Shown piece by piece: positions 1-12,099 of a stretch of DNA of 64,000 nt. A model generated the notes under the pieces. The model was not told the origin of the DNA. It did not search any database and worked only from the letters and a program-made list of their open reading frames with translations. The position numbers were made by a program, and so were the translations under genes. Numbering within the stretch: the first letter of the stretch is position 1; the number at the start of each line of letters is the position of its first letter. Origin of the DNA: Nipponacmea schrenckii (Eukaryota > Mollusca > Gastropoda > Lottiidae); assembly GCA_030562195.1 (NCBI GenBank), contig JAUJPP010000012.1:20212001-20276000 (forward strand). The letters run 5' to 3'.

Positions 1-204
1 CAAATATTAATCACTCTCTTTAGGGTTCTGTTGTTAAATTTTATACCTACGTACTTATTTGCATGTTTCAACCAGTTCTGTCTGACTGTATTTTAAACAA
101 ATCACATGCTTAGGAGTCAAGACTTCAAAATCTTTCAGAATCCCTCAAATTTCAAAAACTTTACAGGTCAAGATTAAATTTTGATTCTTCAGCCAGTTTC
201 ACCC

Positions 205-350
205 TTGTCAGTGAATGGGCCCGGTTTTTGGGTTTAGATGGGACAATAAGAGGCCCTGTGTGCTAGAAGCTGTGAATGTTAAAGATCTCTCAACAGTTGG
301 AAATAACAAAAAAGTAGGCTTATGCCACTGTCCTTATTGCACAATGCAAG
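205..350 (-). repeat. SINE fragment (body), reverse orientation
   Basis: It is the reverse complement of the repeat body seen at 3000-3172, 24325-24545, 33000-33225 and elsewhere. Shared words include the reverse complements of CACACAGGGCCTC, TTTCCAACTGT and GGGATCTTTAA. The segment lies downstream of the BRCC36 stop codon. Confidence 0.7.
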
Positions 351-385
351 ACATTGCACATCTTTTCCCCTTTCATTTCTCCACT

Positions 386-396
386 TTTATTTTATT
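386..396 (-). terminator. candidate poly(A) signals of BRCC36
   Basis: On the minus strand this reads AATAAAATAAA, two overlapping AATAAA hexamers about 115 nt past the proposed TGA stop at 510-512. Their position supports 510-628 as the last coding exon, but single hexamers are common in AT-rich DNA. Confidence 0.35.
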
Positions 397-509
397 TTTC
401 AAAAACAGATTTTCAATAACAAAAACATTCTTAAAAGTATTCAACCAAGTTAAAATTCCACAAGAAATTTCAAGAATTTTTCACAGATTTTAAGCGTTGT
501 TTAAGATCC

Positions 510-3500
510 TCACCGTTGCTGTAGTAACTGTTCCATTTTTAATTGGTTCATTTTCAGTCTGTTTTCTAGAGATTGTATTAACGGTCCACTCATCACCTCC
601 ATAATGTGACACAGACATTTTGTATAAACTGAAAGTAGAGAAGAAAAGACTGTTAACCCTTTCAACACGACCAGTTGCTCTGAGTGAAAGCAACAGTCAT
701 GCTATATAACAGAAAGATAATTGTAGTTAACCCTTTCAACATGACCAGTCATTCAGAATGACTCATTCTTCCAGCATCATTGCTGAGCAGGTGAGCATGT
801 CTTGTCACAAAATTTAGGGTATTTGATGTTTCATTTGTTCACACTATGTGTTCAAAGGGTTATGAAAGCAATAGCAAACCTATATGACAGAAATGACTTA
901 AGATCTTGAAAATCCTGTCTACCAGTTGCTCCTTGGTCAAACATCTTGGCAATGATCTTTCCCAGAATATCCGTACCCATTTACAGATGGGTGGGCTGAA
1001 ATAATGAGACTTCTTTCTACCAGCTGATCCTTGGTCAAACCTCATGGTTTCTACTAGGTTATCTGTACCCATTTGCAGCTGGGTAGACAATAATAATGAA
1101 GAAAGATGACTTTTTGGAGGTATCCACTTTGTGCACCACCATCATTTGTGAAGCAAATGATATCATGTATCATGATCATCATGATTCCAACACTCTAACC
1201 CACTGTGCAACAGCCCTTCCTCTTAATATGTAATATAATAGAATAAAAGATGACAGAATTTCCAAATCAAATTAAAAGTACCTGATGCATTTTGTATTTT
1301 TGTAATAAGGTCAAGGTCCTTTTCTCTTGTTGTCTGATTATAAGCTTCCTCTTCCTCCATACTGAGGATTCTGGGTAATTCTACCAGAGAGTCTAAAGCT
1401 GTGGAACCAATTCCAGAACTTGGCATTATATGAACGGGAACTTCTACTCTTTCATATCTGAAATTATTTCAATAGAAATAAAGCGAAAGTAACACCTTAT
1501 CCTCAAATATGGACTGGATAATTAGGACTACAATCTGATTGTCAACATAGACTTGAATAACAAGACTGAAAAATGTCTGTTCACTCAGCTTAACCCATTG
1601 AAAACAGAGTGTAAATGAAATAACATTATGCATACAGGCCTCTGTTTTACAAACAATTTTGAATTAAAAGTTTATCAAATGTGAGGAAATTCACTTTGCC
1701 AGAAACTGCATTTGAAATTTAACTTTATTTGATTTTTTTTAGTGAAACTGTACATCTATATCTCATCTATTGTGATTAATATTGTTCTATTCAGTCCATT
1801 ATTATAATACTCACTGTCCAGCATAGTTGATAGACTGAAAACATGTCAACTGAACTCGATTTTGCTGAAATTTCAGATAAAAACAACATTAATTATATCA
1901 GAAAACATACAAGAATATTTATCAAGCAATATACAATTATAGATATAGTAACTTTAGATAAATAAGAACACTATTATAGATATACTACTTCTCTTTAATT
2001 TTAGCAATGTTTCAGAAATAAAATCAAGTTATACAATAATAGATATAGTAACTTTAGATAAATAAGACCACCATTATAGATATACTACTTCTCTTTAATT
2101 TTAGCAATGTTTCAGAAATAAAATCAAGTTATACAATAATAGATATAGTAACTTTAGATAAATAAGACCACTATTATAGATATACCACTTCTCTTTAATT
2201 TTAGCAATGTTTCAAAATAAAATCAATTATACAATCAATAGATATAGTAACTTTAGATAAATAAGAACCTATTATAGATATACTACTTCTCTTTAATTTT
2301 AGCAATGTTTCAGAAATAAAATCAAGTTATACAATAATAGATATAGTAACTTTAGATAAATACGACGACTATTATGGATATACTACTTCTCTTTAATGCC
2401 CTTAAAACTACATGGTCTCAAGTTGATGCCCATAAAACTATTGTACATACCTTGGTATTTTTATCTTCATTAAAAACTGAGAATATTAAACCAATAAAAC
2501 CATCATCCAACATCTGATACATGGCTTGAGTTTGAACATCTATAATATCAATAGGGTATTCTTTGACCATGTAAAATGATAATAAAGTTTCAAAAGTGTG
2601 AGGGGTGAGAGGGGGATAGACGGACCACTACCTTTCTGGCACCCCCTTCTGCCCATCCACTGGTCTACAAGCTGGTCCTTGGCCAAAGACCTTGGTAAAA
2701 TAATAGTCTGTATAGTTTCTATCCTACCAACAAATTAATTGGACGGGTCAAGTCTATTGTAAATTGACCTATATTAGCGAAGATATCTTTGCTCAACTCT
2801 AACTTACCGACATGTGACGGCCAAACTGTAATATGTGGATGGGAATGATACCATCCTAACACTCTCATTGGTCGATCTAGTTCTTGCGCTAACATCTATC
2901 ACAAGATAAAAAAATGAATTTGAATATAATTTTGGATAATCCTGGCTTAAATTTCAGTAAGCAGTGAAAACTATTCCTGATAAGCTTAGTTGAACAATCC
3001 CTGTTTCTGAGACCAGGACAGTGGCATTAGCCTACTCTTTTTGCGATTTCCAACTGTTGAGGGATCTTTAATGTGCACAGCTTGTAGCACACAGGGCCTC
3101 GATTATTGTCCCATCTGAACGATTAGGCGCTTTGTTCATGTTAGTCCCTCCAACAGGCATCACTGACAAGCGGAAATTGAGTATCAAAGTAAATTCCAAA
3201 CAAGCAAAAATGACATTGCAAGACGGATAGGCCTGATTATATGAGGAACAAAAACTCTTACCTCTGCCTTGGTAGAAGCATCTGAGAGTTGTTCTGGTGA
3301 AATCTCGACTCTGTCAGGTCTCTTGTCTGATCTTCGTAACATTATTACTGCTGAAATACGTGAAACCTGTTTCTCATCCACCTAAAAAACAAATTTCATG
3401 GCTTGATAAGTTTATGGATCTGTCCATCTAATACACATGTACTTGTGAATTTTTAAACAAATTGTACATTGAAATAATTGTGTATATTTTTTTTTTCATA

Positions 3501-4861
3501 TCATCCATTGTATTGGCTCTAAGGGCCAAATATTAGACAGGGCCATGTCCAAGTGTATAGGACCTAATTCAGACCCATATAAATTAAAGAGTCTATGTTT
3601 GTCCCCATGTGCTGAATGTAAGACAGGACCATGTTCTTGATTATCAAAACCTAAAACTCATGTAAAATAAATAGTCTATGATTGTCTCTATGGACTGAAT
3701 GTTTGACAGTGCCATGTCTTTGTGTATTGGATCTAGTTCTGAACCATGTAAAATAAAGAGTCTATGTTTGTCTCTATGGGCTGAATGTTAGAAGGGACCA
3801 TGTCCTTGTGTATAGGACCTAATTCAGACCCATAAAAAATAAAGAGTGTATGTTTGTCCTCATGGACTATATGTTTGACAGGGCCATGTCTTTGTGTATT
3901 GGAACTAATTCTGATCCATGTAAAATAAAGAATTTAGTACCGTATCTTCATCATTATCAGAAGCCTTATTTTTTAAAATTTAACTTGAGATTTTAGTAGT
4001 CATGTAATTGTTCTTTAAATAAGTCCACTGTATTTTGTTAAATCTAGGATTTATCTTAGTTAAGTATTGCTGATTAAGGCAGATGAATACCCATTGGGAA
4101 CCATATTAAAAGACCATGTATATTTTGACTTGGTTGATATCAAAGCAAGATTACTCCATGTATATTTGGACTTGGTTGATATCAAAGCAAGACTACTCAA
4201 GCCAGCCACCATTAAAGAGTTGTTAACTGTTAATTACTTTAATGTGTGAATTGCTCACTGTGATTGATTATAAAATAAGGTGATATCAATTGAAAAGATT
4301 AGAGTTTAACACTGTTAAACAAAAAGAACTAGTGATTAAGTAATTAGCCTAAAGTGTACTTTAATACAGGTTATAATGTAGGCCCTAATCATAAACCTCA
4401 AGAGAAGTTTACAATTAGAGATCACTGGTCAAAGAACTAATAATAAACAGTCTCTGTTTCACAGGCTTCATTTTAATCTGACCACAGGTAGATTTCTAGC
4501 TTGTTTTTGTGGAAATTAGGGACAGAATGTAATACATAGGCCTCGTTATAGATGTAATTCTAAGTCAAATTGTGAGGTTTGTTGAAACTGAAACCATTGA
4601 GAAACTCTAGATCTCTTTTAACAAATAACTAATTTGCCATTGTCACGGCCAATTATTTTTCCTTGTTCCCGATTCTATTTTCGATTTGAATTCACAACAA
4701 TAACAAACCTTAAGTTAACCCCTCCCTCAATTCAAATCAAATTGTGCCCGACTCACTTCTCCGATTAAAAGCCCCATGACCTCCTCTCGTTCTGTCGACA
4801 GTGCGTGAGTTATACAAACTAAATATGCGTCTGCTTCTAATCTAACGCTGGTGATCGCCAT
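510..4861 (-). CDS. BRCC3: Lys63-specific deubiquitinase BRCC36 (JAMM/MPN+ protease), 7 coding exons
   Basis: Zinc-dependent deubiquitinase that cleaves Lys63-linked ubiquitin in the BRCA1-A complex (nucleus) and the BRISC complex (cytoplasm). Coding exons, in gene order: 4757-4861, 3262-3381, 2808-2895, 2451-2539, 1815-1864, 1282-1457, 510-628. All junctions are GT-AG and phases close, giving about 248 residues. Exon 1 begins MAITSVRLEADAYLVC and carries the MPN glutamate in EREEVMGLLIGE (E27). Exon 3 carries the JAMM motif HSHPHITVWPSHVD: H92, H94, S102 and, completed by exon 4, D105. Exon 2 (ILRRSDK-type segment, VEISPEQLS) and exon 6 (VELPRIL) are also typical. The end is uncertain: frame-wise the last exon stops at TGA after ...MEQLLQQR, but CG|GTGAGG there could be a donor. 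The vertebrate protein (316 aa) has a longer coiled-coil tail and an extra segment after exon 1. Family assignment is very secure; the 3' end is not. Confidence 0.93.
905..1115 (+). repeat. two tandem copies of a dispersed repeat body
   Basis: Two copies of a unit containing CCAGTTGCTCCTTGGTCAAAC and ATCCGTACCCATTTACAG. The same unit occurs at 32735-32870, 34925-34985 and 52290-52440. It lies in BRCC36 intron 6. Next to it (about 1170-1215) is a degenerate stretch resembling the tRNA-like head of the SINE at 40.8 kb. Confidence 0.65.
1926..2397. repeat. minisatellite, about 100-bp unit x 4.7
   Basis: The word GATATAGTAACTTTAGATAA recurs at 1942, 2042, 2142, 2241 and 2340, a period of 99-100 bp. 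Copies are over 90% alike by eye. The array fills most of BRCC36 intron 4 and ends about 55 bp from the exon 4 donor. Confidence 0.9.
3000..3175 (+). repeat. SINE-like dispersed repeat
   Basis: Contains GCGATTTCCAACTGT, GAGGGATCTTTAATGTGCAC and CACACAGGGCCTC, shared with at least seven other copies in the window. It lies in BRCC36 intron 2 (2896-3261), about 90 bp beyond the exon 2 donor. Confidence 0.75.
3525..3945. repeat. minisatellite, about 84-bp unit x 5, of a dispersed family
   Basis: The unit carries CCATGTCTTTGTGTATTGGA, CATGTAAAATAAAGAGTCTA and GGGCTGAATGTTAGACAG. Copies recur about every 84 bp in BRCC36 intron 1. Shorter pieces occur at 23150-23290 (inverted), 35985-36140, 46530-46590 and 55530-55570, so the unit is also dispersed. 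Confidence 0.85.
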
Positions 4862-5128
4862 TTTTGCTAGGAAAACGCTTCAAAAACCATAAAATGTCAA
4901 CAAGAAAATCTAAATGTCCTGAATGATTAATCAACCGGAAGTTGATCATTGTAAACACAAGGACCACATTTCTCGCCTCCATTTCGTGAAGAGCTGTTTC
5001 TCCAAACTGAAATTATCTACAAAGTGATCGATTTCTTATCGAATAGAACCACAAAAAATGAAGACAATGAAAGAAAGATGAAATAAAGGTTTTGACAAGG
5101 TGAACGGCGGCAAGCTACTTAGTGGCAG
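4862..5128. promoter_or_regulatory. candidate divergent promoter (BRCC36 / DUF229) with a noncoding first exon
   Basis: The BRCC36 start codon is at 4859-4861 on the minus strand. On the plus strand GTGGCAG|GTACGTG at 5128/5129 is a strong donor with no clear ORF. A matching acceptor, TTTTACAG at 7985, lies 41 bp before the DUF229 start codon. This suggests a plus-strand noncoding exon ending at 5128 and a shared promoter of about 150-250 bp. It is inference from splice signals; no transcript data. Confidence 0.4.
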
Positions 5129-5499
5129 GTACGTGTCACGTTTCTTATTACACAGTAATCGAATAAGATCGTGATCGAGGCGATCATGACGACGTATCCC
5201 TTCCTTCCATTATTTATTGTATAAAGAGGCTTAATGCAGGCAAGCATGCATGGCAAGTTAAGGGAGTAAAAGTATATCAGATAACTGATCTACAAGGGTC
5301 GTTGAATAGACTTATCCACCTTGCAATTTTTATAGACTGTATAATCATAGGACTGTGCTTGATGTAGGCTACTGGGCATTTTTATAGGTTGTCTTCCCTG
5401 ACCTGAGCCTGAAGGTGAGGTGCTTAAGACATCATCTTTAAACTTTTCCCCTTTCAATTCATATCCTAAATTTTATTTAGGACAACTATAAGCTCAATG

Positions 5500-5826
5500 C
5501 GATTCACAAAAGAAACATAACTAGAAATATGAGTAGACTATATATATTCTTCAGTGAACTTACCTGGTGTCATAACAGAATCCCAGTAAAGTCTCAAAAA
5601 CTAACAAAACTCAGTAATTATTGAAAAATGCTTCATCAATTTATTAAATGTTTTTCAATAATCAATTGTATATTTATAGATATTTCGGCTCGGCTACTAA
5701 GTTTATTGGATTTATCAGTTTTTATAAGAATTCTGTTATGTTATTAATGACAGCAGGTATATTTACTGATGAATAATATGCTCTTATTGGCCAGGTTTAA
5801 AATTTTATGTTCATTCTAAGACACAG
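5500..5826 (+). mobile_element. foldback MITE, family M1, copy 1
   Basis: It ends in AAAATTTTATGTTCATTCTA followed by AGACACAG, the terminal inverted repeat shared with copies at 12.9, 44.3, 50.6 and 60.0 kb. Internal marks are GTGAACTTACCTGGTGTCAT and GCAGGTATATTTACTGATGA. The left terminal repeat is degraded. It lies in the presumed 5'-UTR intron of the DUF229 gene. Confidence 0.8.
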
Positions 5827-6655
5827 TTTTCCTTTAAAATAAATCCACAGTATGTTCAAAAGTAGGCCTATAGATTATTCAAGCAAATCTGTTGACCTTT
5901 TCATTTTTACCACACATGACTTTTTGAAGGTCGAAAACTGCAGACGTTTTTTCTCATGAGAATATTTTCAATGAATAAACAAATTTTTCTTGTGAACTAA
6001 CCAACCTGTGGGTTTGTTTTTTAAAGACACCATATTTTTAATGAAAAGTTAAAAGGGACATGTTTGCCATTTGTTTGTCTTGACATATTCTAGTCTTCGA
6101 TACACAAATATTATCAGTAAAAGGGTTCACAGCTCACTGTCCCAATATGAGCCTTTAATTCTATGCATTTACAGATTTTTTTCGCGTTTGAAAGTTTAAA
6201 TGGCGACTCATATTTTCTTGATAATTAGGCAATGACCACCATGTATAGAAAAAGAAAGATTAACAGATAACGTTTAAAAATTAAGGGACACATTTCACTC
6301 AATTTTGGGTTAAATTTCATAAATTTGTTCAAAATTATCTTATGACTGACAAAAGAACAGAATGCACCCTTAAATATTGTTATTTAGGTATCCCACATTT
6401 TTTGTAATGAAAATTATGCATAATGCTTCTTTTCTAAATATACAGGACTGGCACATGTTACCGTATTATTCATTTGGAATTGATTAGGAAATTGTTTTTT
6501 TTAAATTGATTTATAGAAGGGATGTTGTACCAGATGTTTATTTTATGCAATAAATAAACAATCTAGAAAATACCTACTTTCGCTTTAGCTATCAAGGGAG
6601 GATGTCTTCTTATTTTTACATTGAAACATAATAAGTTATGCCTCCTGTATAATTT

Positions 6656-7012
6656 TTAAATATGAAAATCTGACACAAGGCTAACCAAATTCGGTTTCCA
6701 CTCAGCTACTTCTGTAAATTTTTGTTCCTTCAGTTCAGTCTTGGGCTCGAATGGAGTAGCGATTTGCTGTAAAGTTTGTTGATTGGTTGAATACCTTGTA
6801 ACTGTCTGATTATCCTTTCGCGGAAAAAGAGTCCTTTTTGCACAAAATAATGGGGGATAACTCATTCTTCTAATATTACACATTAATATGAAACACATTT
6901 GCACAATCAAGACTTTCAAAGATGGCTGGTAATTTTTTTTGGTATTTCGACCATTTTGTCCTATCGCGTGAAAAAATGACGAAGTAAAAGCATTAGCAAA
7001 GTTAGGGTGCAT
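6656..7012 (-). CDS. open frame of 118 codons, unrecognised
   Basis: ATG-initiated frame ending in TAA. The first half is basic and aromatic; the second half is Gln/Lys/Glu-rich and more protein-like (KTELKEQKFTEVAEWKP). I recognise no family, signal peptide or membrane span. It sits inside the presumed 5'-UTR intron of the DUF229 gene, on the opposite strand, close to a foldback repeat. It may be a small gene, a fragment of a mobile element, or chance in AT-rich DNA. Confidence 0.2.
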   Translation of the reverse strand: MHPNFANAFTSSFFHAIGQNGRNTKKNYQPSLKVLIVQMCFILMCNIRRMSYPPLFCAKRTLFPRKDNQTVTRYSTNQQTLQQIATPFEPKTELKEQKFTEVAEWKPNLVSLVSDFHI

Positions 7013-7188
7013 TTATGTCTAATGTTTAATTGGCCACTATTTTTTTTTTTAATTTCCTTTGTCCTAGTCAATAATTTTTAACAAATAAACCAGGTACTAA
7101 AGAGCACAAACAGAAATCAAAATTCTGATCAATATCAGTCTCATTGCCAGGTCCTTCTTTTTTTGTCCTGGTCCCTCCCCTTCCCCAT

Positions 7189-7594
7189 GTTCCTAAAGCA
7201 ACGTTTGGGTATATACATAAACCAACCATTGCTTTCACAATCACAGATTCTCGTCATAAGAGACTAATAACCTCCCTTGACAAATCATATATCACTACTA
7301 AATGTATCCAGTCAGTGATCTCGTAACATTTGGACTAATTAAAAATGGTGGCCTCCTTTTTTCATTTATTCAAAACAAGTTTTTTATCAAATTTCTGAGC
7401 GAAAACCAGAAAAAGTGATGCAGGTACTTTAAGATAACAAACACATTCTTATTTGTACCAAAACTGGAAGCTGTAAATCACTTTCTTACGAATCTGTCCC
7501 GGTTGTTATGCCAGAACCAGTTTGTGTGCTCTTAATCTGGGATTGTGAAAGCAACGGTTGGGTCATGTATATGTCCAAATGTTGCTTTAGGAAC
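7189..7594. repeat. inverted repeat with 61-bp arms and a spacer of about 285 bp
   Basis: The left arm (7189-7249) begins GTTCCTAAAGCAACGTTTGG. The right arm (7534-7594) is its reverse complement with roughly 10% mismatches. Weaker pairing continues outward (GAGCACAAAC near 7100 against GTTTGTGTGCTC near 7520). It is probably a foldback mobile element. Confidence 0.75.
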
Positions 7595-7772
7595 ATGCCC
7601 TTCACCAGGAAATTCCGAAAACTACAAGCCTAGAGATAATATTTGTATTGTTAGTGAAGTAGGGTTTATTCACTATTCTAAAACACACGATGTTGATCTT
7701 CAAACGAAAATTGAAGATTGTAATAGTCTACAATCAACTTCAGAATGGTTTGTTAAAGCTATCATGGAGTAA
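7595..7772 (+). other. open frame with coding-like composition, no ATG start
   Basis: After the right arm of the foldback the plus strand stays open to TAA at 7770-7772. The translation looks protein-like (RDNICIVSEVGFIHYS, STSEWFVKAIME). The only ATG is near its end. CTTTAG at about 7585-7590 could act as an acceptor. It could be an exon, an element remnant or chance; no family recognised. Confidence 0.2.
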
Positions 7773-8026
7773 TTGAATTGTTTTAGAAAATTTTTTTTTC
7801 CTCTTTTGAGGTTCTTTTGAGGTTTCTTTGAGGTCTGAATATCAACTGACTTAAGTGGGTAAATGGAAGCCACATTTACTCAACAAGTATCAAGTATGAC
7901 AGAACAGTTTTTTTTAGAAATTAAAGTTTAGCTTTCGAAGAGCATGATAGCTTTAAGACTTATTTTTATCACTATTATTTTACAGGTGTTTATATTATTG
8001 ATCTGATTGAATTGTATTGAGTCTAC

Positions 8027-11000
8027 ATGAAGACGGAAACACACAATGTTCGTTTGGTGTATGACATGATGGTACGCTTTAGTCGTGTCTTGTCGCGTTC
8101 ACGTTATTTTCGAACGTTGTTTTATATCATTTTGTGTGGCTGCATATTAATGGTGATTAATATCATATTTGGATTAGATCTGATGAACAACGATGTTATA
8201 TTCCGAACAGAAGACTCCTTCTTGCCACTCCCGCCATTTTTTCAAAGCCGTCATCTCAGTGAAATGGAACGAAAACATAATGAACGAATGAAAATATTTC
8301 ATAAAATTTTCGAACAACATGCAAAATTAAAGAAAATTGTGAAAAGCAGTGGACAAGTTTGTAAGCATCCCCATTTAGATTTAAAACACGATGCCAACAG
8401 ATATGCATATTTTAAGTTACCTCCCTTGAACTGTTCTGGAAAAAATCTGTTTTACATTGAAAACCGTGCTGTGAAATTAAACCGCACGGTTTTAGGGAAA
8501 CAGAAACTTGGAAAATGTGTATATATGGGTATAGAACGTGTGACTGACGATTATTTTTCTTATACCAATAGCTTAGAGAGATCAGAAGAACCTTTCGAAA
8601 TTATCCTTGAACATGATTTCATCCGAATTCAATGCTTTCTAAAAGTGAAGGAGGAAAACAACACAGAAGATCCTGCTACAACGCAGCGTAAACTTTTACA
8701 ATATCTTTCAGAGTCTAAAAACGTGAAATTTTTGTCCAATGCACTCCATATGAATGAGACTGTGAACATGTCAAATTTTCAATCCCAAATGAACAAAACT
8801 GCGTTGAACCATTCCAGTGTAAATATTGATCATTCCATTAATGTGAATTCCTCAAAAATGACATATCAATCGTTGGAGCAGAACCAACTAAACAATGCGT
8901 CTGACAATGAACCTCTTCCAGTACAAGCTTTCGGAGGTGTATATAGCGATGAAAATTATGGTCGTAACTGGCGTTACCATGGTGGCGAGGAAGACAGCGA
9001 GGGAGATAATCCATGGGAGTACGACATCAATCTAAATCCGCCCAATTATGGAGTCGAAAGTTCTGATGCCGATTTTGATCAGTTTTTAGTACAAGTGATA
9101 CCTAAACCAGAAGTTTTTCAAAGGATCTCGAATATTAAGCCTTCAAATTTCTCGACCAAGATGAACGTCTTATTTTTGGGTATCGATTCTATGTCTCAGT
9201 TGAGTTACCGAAGGAAATTACCCAAAACTGTGAACTATTTAAAGAAGTTGAAATCCACCATTTTGAATGGGTACAACATTGTAGGAGATGCCACCACTGC
9301 TGCCCTCATCCCTATTCTGACTGGTAAGTAGATAAGAATTATCTCCCTTAGAGAACAGGTTTTAGTGCAGTTAGTAAGAGCATTTCAAGGTACTTGCTTG
9401 GTTATGTAAAGCAAATGGTGATGGTGATGTTCTAATCTTGGTAAGCTTTTTTCTTAATGACTTCTTGTCTATTTTAGGAAAACCGGAAGTTGAACTTCCA
9501 GAAGTTAGAAAATCAGAAATGGAGTCTGAAATGGTGGATGTTTATCCTTTGATTTGGAAAAAATTTGAAGAGCAGGGATACGCAACTTTGTTTGTTGAAG
9601 ACGAACCTTCGCTTGGTGTTTTCAATCTAAGATTGACAGGTTTTGACAAACCACCAACAGACCATTACATGCGTCCATTTTGGTTGGCCATCTGGGAGTC
9701 CCTATTGAGACCTGAAAGTGAAAGATTTTGTACAGGAAAAACCCCACATCATCAATTTTCTCTCCAGTATGTCAAAGATTTTTTCGTGAAATACCAAAAT
9801 GTTTCCAAGTTCATGTTTGCATTCCATACGGAGCTCTCCCATTCAGACAATAATCCAGTACAGTATATAGATGAGGATTTGACAGATTTCCTTAACTTCT
9901 TAAATGTGAACGGTTACCTTGACAACACGTTGCTAGTTTTAATGGCCGACCACGGAGCCCGTTATAATAAAGTACGTAATACCGTCCAAGGAAAGCTGGA
10001 AGAACGTCTTCCCATGATGTCTTTCAGATTTCCGCCCTGGTTTCAGGACAAATTTCCAGACGCCATCAAGAATTTAAATTTGAATGCCGAAAGACTTTCC
10101 ACACCTTTTGATATCCACGAAACATTACTAAGTGTTCTGGACTACAGAAGACTTAGTCAACCAGTGAATCTGAATGTTCGTGCAATTAATCTGCTGCAGA
10201 AAGTTCCGTTAAATAGGACTTGTAAGGCAGCAGGCATCGACGTGCATTGGTGCGCATGTTTGGATTTAGTGAACGTCGATGTAACCGATTATTTCGTCCA
10301 AAATTCAGCCCTGGAAATCGTGTCGTTCATTAACCAAAAGACAGAAAACCACCGCGATATGTGTATGAAATTAGAGCTAGATAAAATAGTGATAGCTGTC
10401 ATGGTTCTTCCTAATGAACAAGTAAGTACTGACAATTTTGTTCCTATACCTTGACTGCAATAGCCACCATTCTTCTATAACATCTTGACAATGTCAAGCT
10501 ATTACGAACTTCATACTTATACCTTGACTGTAATGCCACCATTCTTGTATCACATCTTCACAATGTCAAACTATTACGAACTTCATACTCATACCTTGAA
10601 TGCATCGCCACCATTCTTGTATCACATCTTCACAATGTCAAGCTATTACGAACTTCATACTCATACTTTGACTGCAATAGCCACCATTCTTGTATCACAT
10701 CTTCACAATGTCAAGCTATTACGAATTTCATACTTATACCTTGACTGCAACAGTCACTATTCTTGTATCACATCTTCACAGTGTCAAGCTATTACGAATT
10801 TCATACTTATACCTTGACTGCAACAGTCACTATTCTTATATCACAATGTCAAGCTATTACGAACTTCATACTTATACCTTGACTGCAATAGCCACCATTC
10901 TTGTATCACATCTTCACAATGTCAAGCTATTACGAACTTCATACTCATACCTTGACTGCAATAGTCACTATTCTTGTATCACATCTTCACAATGTCAAGC

Positions 11001-12099
11001 TATTACGAACTTCATACTTATACCTTGACTGCAACGGTCACTATTCTTGTACCACATCTTCACAATGTCAAGCTATTATGAACTTCATACTTATACCTTA
11101 AATGCATGGCCACCATTCTTGTATCACTTCTTCACAATGTCAAGCTATTACAAACTTCATACTCATACCTTGACTGTAACGGTCACTATTCTTGTATCAC
11201 ATCTTCACAATGTCAAGCTATTACGAACTTCATACTTATACTTTGACTACAATAGTCACCATTCTTGTATCACATCTTCACAATGCCAAGCTATTACAAA
11301 CTCCATATTTATACATCTTCACAATGACAAGTTATTAAGAACCTCATACTTATACCTTGACTACAATAGTCACCATTCTTGTATCACATCTTCACAATGT
11401 CAAGCTATTACAAACTCCATATTTATACTCTTCACAATGTCAAGCTATTATGAACTTCGTACTTATACTTTGACTGTAATAATCACCATTCTTGTATCAC
11501 ATCTTCACAATGTCAAGCTATTACGAACTTCATACTCATACTTAGTCTTCAGATTTGATAATGAACTGAGAAACAGTCTATTTATCCCTTGAAATCAAAA
11601 ATGAAATAGGTTAATGAACACTGTCATGGCAAAGTTTCTCTAATGTACACTGCTTGACGTGAGAAATGTAGGACGAAAAACTCCTTTGCATTTCTCACCT
11701 ACTTGCTTTGAAAAATTTAATTTTTCTCTCCAGGTGCTAAGATATAGAAATTCGAAGGATGACGATCAAAGAGAGGCTAATTTTACTCGTGATATCAATA
11801 TGGACAAAGCCCATTATCAACTTACCATAGAAACGGCGCCAAATATGGGCATATACGAAGCTACAGTTGAGGTTGATTTCCGCAACGAAACTTACAAATA
11901 TAATATTACTGCTGATATTAGTAGAATCAATCGCTATGGAGACCAGCCAAAATGTGTGCAGGAGAAATACCCAAATTTGAGGAAGTATTGTTTCTGTCAC
12001 AAAAATCAGTCTCAATTTGTTACAGAGCCGCGAAAAGAAATTCCAAAAAAGACTCTCAGCCAAAAACCTTTGAAGAGGCAAAAAAGAGAACATGGATAG
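8027..12099 (+). CDS. DUF229 family membrane protein with alkaline-phosphatase-like fold
   Basis: Coding exons 8027-9323, 9478-10421 and 11734-12099 join in phase to 868 residues. Junctions: ACTG|GTAAGT, TTTTAG|GA, CAA|GTAAGT, CTCCAG|GTG. A short basic N-terminus is followed by one membrane span at about residues 31-49 (LFYIILCGCILMVINIIFG), so it is probably a type II protein with a lumenal or extracellular C-terminus. N-glycosylation sequons are frequent at about 235-300 (NET, NMS, NKT, NHS). The DUF229 core starts near 380 with VLFLGIDSMS (D387 and S388 at the expected metal/nucleophile site). It continues through ILTGKPEVELPE, FAFHTELSHSD (about 546-556) and the metal motif ADHGARY (D590-H591). 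DUF229 proteins resemble sulfatases and alkaline phosphatases; no substrate is established to my knowledge. The second intron is filled by a minisatellite. Family secure, function unknown. Confidence 0.92.
10440..11560. repeat. minisatellite, about 70-bp unit x 15, in DUF229 intron 2
   Basis: The unit includes CTTCACAATGTCAAGCTATT, ACGAACTTCATACTTATACC and TTGACTGCAATAGCCACCAT. All three plus-strand frames stay open over long stretches and produce spurious ORFs. The unit matches the right end of the dispersed element at 56636-56881 and a solo piece at 44038-44075. Confidence 0.92.

Noticed and set aside
10485..11592. Several plus-strand frames in DUF229 intron 2 (MSSYYELHTYTLT type)
   Set aside because: They translate the 70-bp minisatellite in different frames and join neither DUF229 exon in phase.
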